A DNA stretch of 64,000 nt from an uncultured Corynebacterium sp. (GCA_943914465.1 CALUCD010000003.1:156317-220316), one strand, 5' to 3'; positions 53,469 through 62,640 are shown, numbered from the stretch's first letter. A program made the numbers and translations. Notes: generated from the letters alone by a model not told the origin.

Positions 53469-53870
53469 TTATACGCGACGACGCTTCGGCGGACGGCACC
53501 CGTTAAACGGCTGCGGCGTCACGTCCGAGATCGAGGACACCTCCAGGCCGGCAGCCTGAAGCGAACGGATGGCGGTCTCACGGCCGGAGCCGGGACCTTT
53601 GACAAACACGTCAACCTTCTTCATGCCGTGCTCCATCGCCTTGCGGGCAGCGTTTTCTGCAGCCATCTGCGCAGCGAACGGGGTGGACTTACGTGAGCCT
53701 TTGAACCCGACGTGGCCTGAGGATGCCCAGGAGATCACAGCACCAGACGGGTCGGTGATTGACACGATCGTGTTGTTGAAGGTGGATTTGATATATGCGT
53801 GGCCCGCGGCCACGTTCTTCTTGACGACGCGGCGTCCACGACGCGCGCCGGTACGAGTCTTTGGTGGCAT
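53469..53870 (-). CDS. rpsK: 30S ribosomal protein S11
   Basis: 133 residues. Core AHIKSTFNNTIVSITD-type segment (AYIKSTFNNTIVSITDPSGAVISWASSG), FVKGPGSGRETAIRSLQAAGLEV and the basic end NGCRPPKRRRV are intact. It follows rpsM by three bases. Confidence 0.98.
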   Translation of the reverse strand: MPPKTRTGARRGRRVVKKNVAAGHAYIKSTFNNTIVSITDPSGAVISWASSGHVGFKGSRKSTPFAAQMAAENAARKAMEHGMKKVDVFVKGPGSGRETAIRSLQAAGLEVSSISDVTPQPFNGCRPPKRRRV

Positions 53871-53873
53871 GTG

Positions 53874-54242
53874 TTACTTCTTCTTTCCTGCGATTGTCTT
53901 CTTCGGACCTTTTCGGGTGCGCGCGTTGGTCTTCGTACGCTGGCCGCGTACCGGCAGGCCACGGCGATGGCGCAAACCCTGATAGGAGCCAATTTCAATC
54001 TTGCGGCGGATATCAGCTTGCACCTCACGGCGCAGATCACCTTCGACGGTGTAGGACGACTCGATCGCGTCACGCAGTGCTGACAACTGCTCGTCGGTCA
54101 GATTGTCGGTGCGCAGGTCAGGAGAAATGCCAGTTTTTTCAAGCAGTTCTTTGGACCGGGTAGCCCCGATGCCATAGATGTAGGTCAGTGCGATCTCCAT
54201 CCGCTTGTTACGCGGCAGATCCACACCAGCTAGACGTGCCAT
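53874..54242 (-). CDS. rpsM: 30S ribosomal protein S13
   Basis: 122 residues from ATG 54242; a longer frame to 54305 is unsupported. It starts MARLAGVDLPRNKRMEIALTYIYGIG and ends RGQRTKTNARTRKGPKKTIAGKKK. The 210-base gap to infA holds no recognisable rpmJ, which in corynebacteria is located elsewhere. Confidence 0.98.
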   Translation of the reverse strand: MARLAGVDLPRNKRMEIALTYIYGIGATRSKELLEKTGISPDLRTDNLTDEQLSALRDAIESSYTVEGDLRREVQADIRRKIEIGSYQGLRHRRGLPVRGQRTKTNARTRKGPKKTIAGKKK

Positions 54243-54452
54243 GCGGTCACGTTCCTTTCGGTTGGTACGGTGGTTTTCTCCCAACCCGCCCGCGCCTTGC
54301 AACACTTTGTCCGGGCCGTGCCGGAGATTGGGTTGTGGTTACGCGCGGCTCTAGCCACCGTGGCCAGAGGTATCCGACGAGCATCTGCGCATCCCAATCG
54401 GCAAATGCCGATGAGAGGTGCGAACACAAGTCTGGGTAAGGAGGCGAAATAT

Positions 54453-54671
54453 TTACTTGTAGCGGTAGGTAATACGCCCGCGGTCCAAGTCATACGGTGA
54501 AAGCTCAACGATGACTCGGTCTTCCGGGAGGATGCGGATGTAGTGCTGGCGCATCTTGCCACTGATGTGGGCGAGGACTTCGTGCCCGTTGTCGAGTTCG
54601 ACCCGGAACATCGCATTTTTCAAAGGCTCGACGATGCGGCCTTCGACCTCAATTGCGCCTTCTTTTGCCAT
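54453..54671 (-). CDS. infA: Translation initiation factor IF-1
   Basis: 72 residues from ATG 54671 with a purine-rich stretch before it. The OB-fold sequence AKEGAIEVEGRIVEPLKNAMFRVELDNGHEVLAHISGKMRQHYIRILPEDRV is canonical. It precedes rpsM-rpsK-rpsD-rpoA-rplQ, probably the start of that operon. Confidence 0.98.
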   Translation of the reverse strand: MAKEGAIEVEGRIVEPLKNAMFRVELDNGHEVLAHISGKMRQHYIRILPEDRVIVELSPYDLDRGRITYRYK

Positions 54672-54835
54672 ACACTCCACTTCCTAGGAGCACCAGGGCT
54701 TTTGCGGTGGTGCTCATCGCATTTTGGGTTGCTACATGGCGCGCACCAGACCAACGTATGCGGCTCTGATGACACCAGAGGTCGACTTTAACCATTCACC
54801 TGCGAAAAGACAACTCGCGGGTCGGGCGGTGGAAG

Positions 54836-55639
54836 TTAGTAGACGTACACCTTGTCACCGATGCGCAATTCATCAAAGTATTTCTGCGCGTCCGTGCGAT
54901 GCATACGAACGCACCCGTGGGAGAGCACCGACGGGTCACCTTGGTGGAATGCGATCCCATTGTTGGTGAAGTACACCGCGTACGGCATGGGCGCGTTGTC
55001 GAATTCATATGAGATTTCGTCTTTGACCTTACGGTTGACGTAGAACGTGCCGCGCGGCGTCTCAAACCCGGGCCGCCCCGGGCCAATGAACACAGCGCCG
55101 TAGTACACCTGGCCGTTGCTTTGCAGCCATGAACGGCGACCCCCCAGGTCGATGCAGGCCTTCGCATCAGGCGGGCATGAACCGTAGTCAAACGCGGGGG
55201 TGGCTGCTGGTGTCGGCGCTGACTGCACCGGTTGCGCTGGCGGGGCCGGTTGGGGCGCTGGCTTCGGTGTGCGGCTGGCGATTAAACCGGGAAACAGCGC
55301 CTCAACCGTCTGGTCAATGCTGGCTTTGGCCTGTGCTGGAAACTTCGGGTCGATGACTGCGAGCGCGTCTGCTTGCTGGCGTAGCGAGGCGCGCAGGTTC
55401 CAGGCCGCATCACGCGCTGCGGTTCCATTGGCGATTGCGGTGAGCTGCGCGTTGGCCTGGCGGATGAGCGCATTGATGCTGGAGTTACTGCTGCTACTCG
55501 ACAAACTGGGCGTGAGACCTGACAGGGACTGCGCGGAGGCGACGGCGGGCTGCGCGATCAGCGCGATCAGCGTGCTGAGCACCGCAACAAGTGCCATCCC
55601 AGCACGACTGAGTAAGAAACGACGGGAAGGATATGACAT
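54836..55639 (-). CDS. L,D-transpeptidase (YkuD domain), secreted
   Basis: 267 residues from ATG 55639. A signal peptide (RRFLLSRAGMALVAVLSTLIALIAQPAVASAQ) is followed by a helical Ser/Asn-rich region, a Pro/Ala/Gln-rich linker around 130-155, and the YkuD domain with YGAVFIGPGRPGFETPRGTFYVNRKVKD and the active site H-x-G...LSHGCVRMHRTDAQKYFDEL (Cys of SHGCVRM). It forms 3-3 cross-links in peptidoglycan. TATACT lies seven bases before the ATG, indicating a leaderless transcript. Confidence 0.93.
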   Translation of the reverse strand: MSYPSRRFLLSRAGMALVAVLSTLIALIAQPAVASAQSLSGLTPSLSSSSSNSSINALIRQANAQLTAIANGTAARDAAWNLRASLRQQADALAVIDPKFPAQAKASIDQTVEALFPGLIASRTPKPAPQPAPPAQPVQSAPTPAATPAFDYGSCPPDAKACIDLGGRRSWLQSNGQVYYGAVFIGPGRPGFETPRGTFYVNRKVKDEISYEFDNAPMPYAVYFTNNGIAFHQGDPSVLSHGCVRMHRTDAQKYFDELRIGDKVYVY

Positions 55640-55663
55640 GCGCCAAAGTATAACGCTGGACAA
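55634..55663 (-). promoter_or_regulatory. -10 element (TATACT) of the L,D-transpeptidase gene
   Basis: TATACT (minus strand, about 55647-55652) seven bases before the ATG at 55639, with no Shine-Dalgarno between them. One of the clearest leaderless arrangements in the window. Confidence 0.45.
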
Positions 55664-55729
55664 CAGCTTCGCGCGCGCTACATGAACCGTGTTTATAAAC
55701 TTTAGATACCTGCGAAGAACCTGGTGAAG

Positions 55730-56521
55730 TCAGTCACGTGGGGTGAGTATCCGGGGACCCTGCGCCGTCGCTGCGACGGTGTGCTCCCAGTGTGCAGCAA
55801 CTGATCCATCTGCGGTGACCACCGTCCATTCGTCATCAAGAACCGCTGAATCAGTCTCACCACCCAAAATAAGCATCGGCTCGATGGCGAGGACAGACCC
55901 TTCCGCGATGACGGGCCCCCGCCTTGGCCGCCCCTCGTTTGCGAGGTACGGATCTTCGTGCATACTCCGCCCGATACCGTGGCCACCGTAACCGGCAAGT
56001 ATGCCCAGGCGAACGTCAAAGCGCCGTTCAGCCGCGCGCGTTGCCGTCTCAAGCGCATGGGAGACGTCGGCGAGTTTGTTTCCGGGCACCATCGCCTGCA
56101 AGCCCTGGTCAAGGACCCACGCAGTCGCCGCATTCAGCTTTTCGACGTCCTCGCTTACCTCACCGACACCAAACGACCACGCCGAATCCCCAACCCAACC
56201 CTGAAACGTCGCCCCGCAGTCGACAGAGACTAAATCTCCGTCACGCAACACCACGTCCTTAGACGGAATGCCGTGTACAACGACCTCGTTAACTGACGCG
56301 CAGATCGAACCGGGAAACCCGTTGTAGCCAAGAAAGGTCGGGGTCGCGCCGTGGTCACGGATAAGCGTTTCAGCGATCTGGTCAAGCTCAAACGTGGTCG
56401 TGCCCGGTTGCGCAGCGGCGCGCACTTCTGTGAGTGCTAATCCGACGATGCGGCCCGCAGCCTCCATCGCGTCTAGCTCCTCCGGCGTCTTCGCCGGGAT
56501 TGCCCGTTTGCGAAAAGCCAT
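55730..56521 (-). CDS. map: Methionine aminopeptidase
   Basis: 263 residues from ATG 56521, four bases after the adk stop; the frame extends back to 56617 inside adk but that start is rejected. Metal ligands lie in LVSVDCGATFQGWVGDSAWS (two Asp), GYGGHGIGRSMHEDP (His), EGSVLAIEPM and DDEWTVVTADGSVAAHWEHTV (two Glu). Removes N-terminal methionine in the cytosol. Part of secY-adk-map. Confidence 0.97.
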   Translation of the reverse strand: MAFRKRAIPAKTPEELDAMEAAGRIVGLALTEVRAAAQPGTTTFELDQIAETLIRDHGATPTFLGYNGFPGSICASVNEVVVHGIPSKDVVLRDGDLVSVDCGATFQGWVGDSAWSFGVGEVSEDVEKLNAATAWVLDQGLQAMVPGNKLADVSHALETATRAAERRFDVRLGILAGYGGHGIGRSMHEDPYLANEGRPRRGPVIAEGSVLAIEPMLILGGETDSAVLDDEWTVVTADGSVAAHWEHTVAATAQGPRILTPRD

Positions 56522-56525
56522 ATGC

Positions 56526-57071
56526 CTAGCGCTGAAGCTGCTCCATCGCCCGCGCGTTGATCTCTTCGACATCACCAACCGCGTCGATTGAGATGATTTC
56601 GCGGCCGTAGTGCTCAATCAGCGGCGCAGTTTCATCCCGATAAACGGCAAGGCGCGTGCGGATAGTTTCTTCGTTATCATCAGCGCGCCCACGTGCGAGC
56701 ATCCGCTCGACCACAACGTCTTCGTCAACAACGAAATTCAACACCCCGTCGAGCTGCTGGCCGTTCTTTTCCAGCAGCGAGGTCAGGATTTCTGCCTGCT
56801 CTACCGTACGGGGAAACCCGTCGAGCAGGAAGCCATCAGCTGCATCAGGCTGGTTAAGCCGGTCTTCGACCATCCGTGCGGTCACATCAGTAGGCACTAA
56901 CTTGCCCGCGTCGATGTAGCTTTTCGCCTCAACCCCAAGCGCCGTTCCTTCCCCAATGTTGGCGCGGAACAGATCGCCGGTGGAAATGTGGGGGACCCCG
57001 AGTTTCTTGGACAGGATGGTTGCCTGAGTGCCCTTACCAGCACCGGGGGGGCCAAGGAGTACGAGACGCAT
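56526..57071 (-). CDS. adk: Adenylate kinase
   Basis: 181 residues, the short form without the zinc lid. Begins MRLVLLGPPGAGKGTQATILSKKLGVPHISTGDLFR and has DGFPRTVEQAEIL. Balances AMP, ADP and ATP. The start shares one base with the secY stop, a standard coupling. Confidence 0.98.
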   Translation of the reverse strand: MRLVLLGPPGAGKGTQATILSKKLGVPHISTGDLFRANIGEGTALGVEAKSYIDAGKLVPTDVTARMVEDRLNQPDAADGFLLDGFPRTVEQAEILTSLLEKNGQQLDGVLNFVVDEDVVVERMLARGRADDNEETIRTRLAVYRDETAPLIEHYGREIISIDAVGDVEEINARAMEQLQR

Positions 57072-58399
57072 TATCGGAGCAGCCCTTCGTAGTTGGATTG
57101 CAGGAGTTGAGATTCAATTTGCTTCACTGTAGTCAACGCCACGGAGACCATAATGAGGATTGCTGTACCGCCGAAGGCGCTCATCCCCATCTGACCAGAG
57201 CCGGTGACACCAGCATCCATTGCCAGGTTCGGCAGCACTGCAATCAAAGCAAGGTAAATCGCGCCCACGAACAGAAGACGGTTCATCACAAACGCGAGGT
57301 ACTGCGCAGTCGCGCGACCAGGCCGGATTCCCGGAATGAACCCGCCGTACTTTTTCATGTTGTCGGCCTGATCAACCGGGTCGTACTGGATAGAGACGTA
57401 GAAGTACGAGAAGAAAATGATCAAGATGACGTAGGCCACGATGTACTGCCATGAGCCTGGGTTCTGCAACCACGCCATCACGTTGTTCATCCACCAGTTG
57501 TCCGGCGGGGTGGGGTCATTCATGGTCACGATCTGGGTGATCAGGACCGGAACGTACATCAACGAGGAGGCAAAGATCACCGGAATAACGCCGGCCTGGT
57601 TCACTTTCAGCGGGAGGTAGGTGGACGAACCCCCGTACTGGCGCCTGCCCACCATGCGTTTTGCGTACTGCACCGGGATGCGGCGCTGGCCTTGCTCGAT
57701 AAAGATGATGCCGACAACGAGCACAATGAGCGCCAGCACAACCAGGGCGAAGGTCAGCACCCCAGAGTTCTGCCAGATGAAGACACCCTCCGACGGGATC
57801 TGCGTGGCAATTCCCGCGAAGATCAACAACGACATGCCGTTGCCGACGCCTTTTTCCGTGATGATCTCACCCAGCCACATGATGAGGATGGCACCGGACG
57901 TCATCACGACGATCATCATGATCAGTGTCCACACATTGCGGTCCTCAACCAGCACTGGCATACCGGCACCAAGCAGCTGCTCCCGGTCGGCCAGCGCGAC
58001 AATGCCTGCGGACTGCAACAGCGCCAGGCCAACGGTGAGGTAGCGCGTGTACTGGGTCATTTTCGCCTGACCCGCTTGACCTTCTTTCTTCAGCTCTTCA
58101 AACCTGGGAATAACTACCGTGAGCAGCTGCACGATAATCGACGCCGTGATGTAGGGCATGATGCCGATAGCAAAGATCGACAACTGCAAAAGCGCCCCGC
58201 CCGAGAATAGGCCGATGATGGAGAACATCGTTGCTTGGTCGCCTTGCGAAATGTCCTCCAGGCGCTGATTGATCAGCGCGTAGTCCACGCCAGGGGTCGG
58301 TATTTGAGCACCGACGCGGTACAGGATCATGAGCGCAAGGGTGATCAAGATCTTCTTGCGAAGATCCGGGTCCTTGAACGCCTGAGCAATAGCGGACAC
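57071..58399 (-). CDS. secY: Preprotein translocase subunit SecY
   Basis: 442 residues from GTG 58399 with AGGAGG four bases upstream; a longer frame to 58444 is less likely. Ten membrane spans. AFKDPDLRKKILITLALMILYRVGAQIPTPGVD at the start, GGALLQLSIFAIGIMPYITASIIVQLL (plug region) and the cytosolic loop PGIRPGRATAQYL are typical. Forms the Sec channel with SecE and SecG. Has its own promoter after the rplO terminator. Confidence 0.98.
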   Translation of the reverse strand: MSAIAQAFKDPDLRKKILITLALMILYRVGAQIPTPGVDYALINQRLEDISQGDQATMFSIIGLFSGGALLQLSIFAIGIMPYITASIIVQLLTVVIPRFEELKKEGQAGQAKMTQYTRYLTVGLALLQSAGIVALADREQLLGAGMPVLVEDRNVWTLIMMIVVMTSGAILIMWLGEIITEKGVGNGMSLLIFAGIATQIPSEGVFIWQNSGVLTFALVVLALIVLVVGIIFIEQGQRRIPVQYAKRMVGRRQYGGSSTYLPLKVNQAGVIPVIFASSLMYVPVLITQIVTMNDPTPPDNWWMNNVMAWLQNPGSWQYIVAYVILIIFFSYFYVSIQYDPVDQADNMKKYGGFIPGIRPGRATAQYLAFVMNRLLFVGAIYLALIAVLPNLAMDAGVTGSGQMGMSAFGGTAILIMVSVALTTVKQIESQLLQSNYEGLLR

Positions 58400-58573
58400 A
58401 ACGCCTCCTGGCCCCGTCGCACGCGCGCGGGAAGTAGCGGACATTTTATGATCCGGGTCCGATTCCGCCTACAAAAAGGCGAAGGACATGAGACCCGGCC
58501 ACCTTTGACCCCAATACCCTATCAGCCCAGTGGCGCGAACCGGTATTTGAGGTGACCGCTGCGGGCGGAACGC

Positions 58574-58619
58574 AAAACCCCGCTCCGCCAGTTCTCGTAT
58601 GAACTCGCGGAGCGGGGTT
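58574..58619 (-). terminator. Terminator after rplO
   Basis: A 13-bp stem (AACCCCGCTCCGC with GCGGAGCGGGGTT) followed on the minus strand by TTTT. Separates the distal spc operon from secY. Confidence 0.85.
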
Positions 58620-58642
58620 GAGACAGCAGGTGGAGAAGGAAT

Positions 58643-59269
58643 TTACTCAGCTTCGTCAGCAGAGCTTTCAGTGTCCGTTTTCCCCACCACTGTTGATCCG
58701 CCCTGCAGCGGATCACTGTCCAGCACGCCCCGGGCACCGGTGGCCGCTTCAGGCGCAGGCGTTGCCTGCCCTGCGGCGGAGGCGGATGGGCCTGCAGCGT
58801 TCTTTGCGGCGCGCGACTGATACGGCTCCGCAGTGGTTGAGCCGCCAGCAGCTTCGATCTTTTCTACTGCGGACTTGGAGAACTTGGTCGCAGTGACATT
58901 GAGCTTGACGTCAATATCACCGTTGCCAAGGACCTTGACGGGTTCCTTTCCGCGAACGAGTCCTGCAGAGACGATGTCAGCGATGGTGACAGTGCCACCC
59001 TGCGGGAATGCCTTCGCCAGATCGGCGACATTGACCACCTGGTATTCGACGCGGTTGGGGTTTTTAAAGCCCTTCAGCTTTGGCAACCGCATGTGCAGTG
59101 GCATCTGGCCACCCTCAAACGCGGCGGACACCTGCTTGCGAGCCTTGGTGCCTTTGGTACCGCGGCCAGCGGTCTTGCCTTTCGATGCCTCACCGCGTCC
59201 AACGCGGGTCTTGGATTTCTTTGCACCCGGTGCTGGGCGCAAATCGTGGAGTTTGATGATGTCAGCCAT
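58643..59269 (-). CDS. rplO: 50S ribosomal protein L15 with C-terminal extension
   Basis: 208 residues. The first 148 are canonical L15 (KLHDLRPAPGAKKSKTRVGRGEASKGKTAGRGTKGTKAR, MPLHMRLPKLKGFKNPNRVEYQVVN). The remaining 60 or so form an Ala/Gly/Thr-rich, finally acidic tail (TESSADEAE), longer than usual. Confidence 0.97.
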   Translation of the reverse strand: MADIIKLHDLRPAPGAKKSKTRVGRGEASKGKTAGRGTKGTKARKQVSAAFEGGQMPLHMRLPKLKGFKNPNRVEYQVVNVADLAKAFPQGGTVTIADIVSAGLVRGKEPVKVLGNGDIDVKLNVTATKFSKSAVEKIEAAGGSTTAEPYQSRAAKNAAGPSASAAGQATPAPEAATGARGVLDSDPLQGGSTVVGKTDTESSADEAE

Positions 59270-59276
59270 GTGCTAT

Positions 59277-59462
59277 CTACTCCCCTGCAACTTCTTCAAC
59301 GGTGACCAAGTGGCGCACCTTCAGGATCTGGCCGCGCGTTGCAGCGTTGTCCTGTTTGACTACAGACTGGCCGATCTTGCGCAGACCTAGTGCCTCAAGG
59401 TTCTTTCGCGTCACCGGCTTTTCACCGACTTTTCCGTGGTGCAATGTGATCTTCAATGCCAT
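59277..59462 (-). CDS. rpmD: 50S ribosomal protein L30
   Basis: 61 residues, full length. ALKITLHHGKVGEKPVTRKNLEALGLRKIGQSVVKQDNAATRGQILKVRHLV is canonical. Lies between rpsE and rplO with gaps of five to seven bases. Confidence 0.97.
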   Translation of the reverse strand: MALKITLHHGKVGEKPVTRKNLEALGLRKIGQSVVKQDNAATRGQILKVRHLVTVEEVAGE

Positions 59463-59467
59463 GATCT

Positions 59468-60115
59468 CTACGCCTCCTGCCCTGCGCGTGCACGCAGAAT
59501 ACGGGCCGGCGCGACATCCTCGATCGGCTTACCGCGCTTCGCTGCAACTTCCTCGGGGCGCACAAGCTGCTTGAGCCCTGCGACCGTTGCCTGCACAACG
59601 TTGAGCGCGTTGTCAGAGCCGAGGGACTTCGCAAGGATGTCCTGAACTCCTGCGCACTCCAGGACTGGTCGCACAGCGCCGCCCGCAATGACACCAGTAC
59701 CTGGTGCGGCGGGGCGCAGCATCACGATGCCCGCTGCCTCTTCAGCCTGGACGGGGTGCGGGATGGTACCGCCGATCATCGGGACACGGAAGAAGTTCTT
59801 GCGGGCTTCCTCGGCTCCCTTCTGGATCGCGGCAGGGACTTCCTTGGCTTTGCCGTAGCCAACGCCGACCATGCCCTGCCCGTCACCGACGACGACGAGT
59901 GCGGTGAAAGACATGTTGCGGCCACCTTTGACGGTTTTGGCGACGCGGTTGATGGTGATGACGCGCTCGAGGTACTTGTCACGCTCATCGTTTTGGTTGC
60001 GCCGATCGTCCCGATCGCGGCGGCCGCCCCGGCCTCCACGCTCGTTCCGATTGGTGCGGTTGTTGTTCTCATTGTCGGCGGAGCGCCCGCCGTCACGCCG
60101 TTCACGTTCGGCCAT
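59468..60115 (-). CDS. rpsE: 30S ribosomal protein S5
   Basis: 215 residues. A charged N-terminal extension of about 45 residues, rich in Arg, Asp and Asn (ERERRDGGRSADNENNN...), precedes the core: LERVITINRVAKTVKGGRNMSFTALVVVGDGQGMVGVGYGKAKEVPAAIQKG. Overlaps nothing and follows rplR by 40 bases. Confidence 0.98.
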   Translation of the reverse strand: MAERERRDGGRSADNENNNRTNRNERGGRGGRRDRDDRRNQNDERDKYLERVITINRVAKTVKGGRNMSFTALVVVGDGQGMVGVGYGKAKEVPAAIQKGAEEARKNFFRVPMIGGTIPHPVQAEEAAGIVMLRPAAPGTGVIAGGAVRPVLECAGVQDILAKSLGSDNALNVVQATVAGLKQLVRPEEVAAKRGKPIEDVAPARILRARAGQEA

Positions 60116-60155
60116 TACGCGTTCCTTCCATTGATGATGTTGATTGTGGTGTGCA

Positions 60156-60560
60156 TTAGAACTTCAGACCGCCTTCACGAGCTGCGTCTGCCAAAGCCGC
60201 AACGCGGCCGTGGTACTTGTAGCCGCCTCGATCAAAAACGATTGTTTCGATGCCGGCGTCCTTTGCGCGCTGCGCAACAAGGGCACCGACCTTCGCGGCT
60301 TTATCCTTCTTGTCCCCGTCGATGTCTCGAATCTCGGGTTCCATCGATGATGCTGACACCAGGGTGTGCCCGGCGAGGTCGTCGATGATCTGGACGTGAA
60401 TGTGGCGAGACGAACGGTGCACAGCAAGGCGCGGCGTCTCTGGCGTGCCACGCAAGGTCTTACGCACGCGGTAGTGGCGACGAGCGCGCGCCTCGCGGCG
60501 CCGGGAGGAAATGTCTTTGCCAACCGGGGTTCGGCTGGAGTTCGTTTCAATATTGCTCAT
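60156..60560 (-). CDS. rplR: 50S ribosomal protein L18
   Basis: 134 residues. Core ARRHYRVRKTLRGTPETPRLAVHRSSRHIHVQIIDDLAGHTLVSASS and FDRGGYKYHGRVAALADAAREGGLKF. Begins three bases after rplF ends. Confidence 0.98.
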   Translation of the reverse strand: MSNIETNSSRTPVGKDISSRRREARARRHYRVRKTLRGTPETPRLAVHRSSRHIHVQIIDDLAGHTLVSASSMEPEIRDIDGDKKDKAAKVGALVAQRAKDAGIETIVFDRGGYKYHGRVAALADAAREGGLKF

Positions 60561-60563
60561 GCT

Positions 60564-61100
60564 TTACTTACCCGTCTTTCCAACCTTGCGACGGACCTGC
60601 TCACCTTCGTAGCGGATGCCCTTACCCTTGTACGGGTCATCCTTGCGAAGGCGACGAATGTTCGCCGCGATCTGACCAACTTGCTGTTTGTCAATCCCTT
60701 CGACAGAGAACTTCGTGTTTCCGTCGACTGCGAAGGTGATACCCTCTGGTGCCTCAACCAGGATCGGGTGGGAGTAGCCAAGGGCGAACTCGAGATTCTT
60801 GCCCTTCTGCTGGACACGGTAACCAACACCGAAGATTTCCATGTTGATTTTGTATCCCTCGGTCACACCCACAACGAGGTTGTTCACGAGCGAGCGAGAC
60901 AAACCATGCAGTGCTCGGTTCGTACGGTGGTCATCCGGGCGGGACACCACAATTTCATTGTCCTCAATAGAAGCGGTGATCGGTTCCGGCAGCTCGAGTG
61001 AGAGGGTCCCCTTCGGGCCTTTCACCTCGACACTTTGGCCGTCGATCTTTGTCTCTACGCCACTTGGGATGGCGATGGGTGCTTTACCTACACGCGACAT
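60564..61100 (-). CDS. rplF: 50S ribosomal protein L6
   Basis: 178 residues. MSRVGKAPIAIPSGVETKIDGQSVEVKGPKGTLSLELP, GYSHPILVEAPEGITFAV and RKDDPYKGKGIRYEGEQVRRKVGKTGK are intact. Follows rpsH by 20 bases. Confidence 0.98.
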   Translation of the reverse strand: MSRVGKAPIAIPSGVETKIDGQSVEVKGPKGTLSLELPEPITASIEDNEIVVSRPDDHRTNRALHGLSRSLVNNLVVGVTEGYKINMEIFGVGYRVQQKGKNLEFALGYSHPILVEAPEGITFAVDGNTKFSVEGIDKQQVGQIAANIRRLRKDDPYKGKGIRYEGEQVRRKVGKTGK

Positions 61101-61120
61101 AGTCTTTCCTCAACCTCCCT

Positions 61121-61519
61121 TTACCAGACGTAGGCGAGGACTTCCCCACCCACACCTTTCTCGTGTGCCTGGCGGTCAGTCAGCAGCCCCTGAGACGTGG
61201 AAATAATTGCCACGCCAAGGCCGCCGAGCACCTGTGGCAGGTCGTTGGACTTCGCGTAGACACGCAAGCCCGGCTTGGAAACGCGACGCAACCCAGCGAT
61301 TGACGCCTCACGGGTCGGTCCATACTTGAGGTCCAGAGTGAGCGTTTTGCCTACCTTGGCATCCTCAACGTTGTAGTCAGCGATGTAGCCTTCCTGCTTG
61401 AGGATCTCGGCAATGTTTGCCTTGAGCTTTGAAGAAGGCATGGACACGGTGTCGTGCTGCGCGTTATTAGCGTTGCGCACGCGCGACAGCATGTCCGCGA
61501 TCGGATCAGTCATGGTCAT
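61121..61519 (-). CDS. rpsH: 30S ribosomal protein S8
   Basis: 132 residues (a second ATG two codons in, at 61513, is equally possible). DPIADMLSRVRNANNAQHDTVSMPSSKLKANIAEILKQEGYI at the start and GLGVAIISTSQGLLTDRQAHEKGVGGEVLAYVW at the end. It is the first gene of the distal spc operon; in many bacteria rpsN or rplE lies directly upstream, but here the operon is interrupted. Confidence 0.98.
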   Translation of the reverse strand: MTMTDPIADMLSRVRNANNAQHDTVSMPSSKLKANIAEILKQEGYIADYNVEDAKVGKTLTLDLKYGPTREASIAGLRRVSKPGLRVYAKSNDLPQVLGGLGVAIISTSQGLLTDRQAHEKGVGGEVLAYVW

Positions 61520-62172
61520 AGCGAGTGACCGTTTCCCTTTCTCGTTGCGGTTCCCTCATTTGGCCCACCTGACCCTTCTCAAGGTCGCGTTTTCCGTGTG
61601 GTCTATCGGGGGCTACTTAACGCTCCCTCGCGCTCAGTAGCGCGGGGCGCTCGCCGCCACCCTTACACGCGGTCCGCATTTCGGCGGGGGGCCTGCAACA
61701 AAGTCGGATATGAAATATTTGCTTGGACGTCTGCTCACCTATCAACACGGTGCGCAGCCCGTCGGTTTAAGCTACCGGCTTCGCTCCTGCTCTGGCAAAT
61801 CTGGCCAGCCCAGGGCCGTTGGGGCCAGCCGGTCAGTGCGAGCTGCGGTGCCTGCGCGGAGCGCTCTCTTGCCTGTTGCGCCCACGCGAGCTCGGCGTTT
61901 CACCGGTGCGAGCAGGCCCTACAGCAGATCGACGCATCCTCGATGGCGTTGCGGCACACATCGGGCGCTTTGTCATATCGCTCTGTTCTTCGCTTATTTT
62001 ACATATGTGGCGCATTGCACGCACCACCTGGGGATGGCCAACAAACCGCCTGCATATAAAACGCGGCGAATCCCATGGAGCAAACACCTAGTAAACACAC
62101 ATCTAGACAAGTAACCTGTGATGCATGATTAGAACCCACAATGCGAGCCGCAAGCAGCTGCGGGGGGATGCA
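61520..62172. other. Intergenic region between rpsH and the AhpD-like gene
   Basis: 653 bases with the divergent control regions. Short frames on both strands lack ribosome sites and codon bias. A short inverted repeat CGCGCT-N4-AGCGCG lies at 61629-61644. I see no known RNA gene or leader motif. Confidence 0.5.
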
Positions 62173-62607
62173 ATGCGATCACTACTCCCGATGGTGCAGT
62201 ACTCGCAGCGTAATACGCCCGCCGAATATGGGCATTTAGTCAGCCTCCGGGCTTCAGTGCTCAACGATTGCAAGGCGTGCATCGCCACTCACCGCCGGGA
62301 TGCGCGCCTGGACGGGTGGGATGAAGCACGCATCCTCCAAGCCGAAGATTGGACCAACCATGCGGCAGAATTCTCGGCCGATGAGCGAGTCGTGCTGCAG
62401 CTCACCGATGCGATTACGCATATCGACGGTTACGCTTCCGTGCCTGATGATCTTTGGGACGATGCGGTCCAGCGCCTCGGTATTGAGATGACGCATGACA
62501 TTTTGGTCTCAATCTGTGCGATCAACGTGTTCAACCGGGTCAGCGTAGCTACCCGAACGGATCCGCAACGGATTAAAGGGGCAACCGAATTTGATCGGAG
62601 GTTTTAA
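62173..62607 (+). CDS. Carboxymuconolactone decarboxylase / AhpD-like family protein
   Basis: 144 residues from ATG 62173, with GGGGGG six bases upstream; the frame reaches back to 62125. The redox-active site DCKACIATHRRDARLDG is the CxxC(x)2H motif of AhpD-like proteins; FSADERVVLQLTDAITHIDGY and LSICAINVFNRVSV-like helices complete the fold (YSQRN at the N-terminus). Likely a thiol-dependent peroxidase or related reductase in the cytosol. It is an insertion in the spc ribosomal cluster, unrelated to ribosome function. Confidence 0.82.
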   Translation: MRSLLPMVQYSQRNTPAEYGHLVSLRASVLNDCKACIATHRRDARLDGWDEARILQAEDWTNHAAEFSADERVVLQLTDAITHIDGYASVPDDLWDDAVQRLGIEMTHDILVSICAINVFNRVSVATRTDPQRIKGATEFDRRF

Positions 62608-62640
62608 CGAGCCGCCCCAGCGAGCGACGCTTACCCGCTC

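Noticed and set aside
54243..54452. Looked for rpmJ between infA and rpsM
   Set aside because: No Cys-rich L36-like sequence is found on either strand; the gene is evidently elsewhere.
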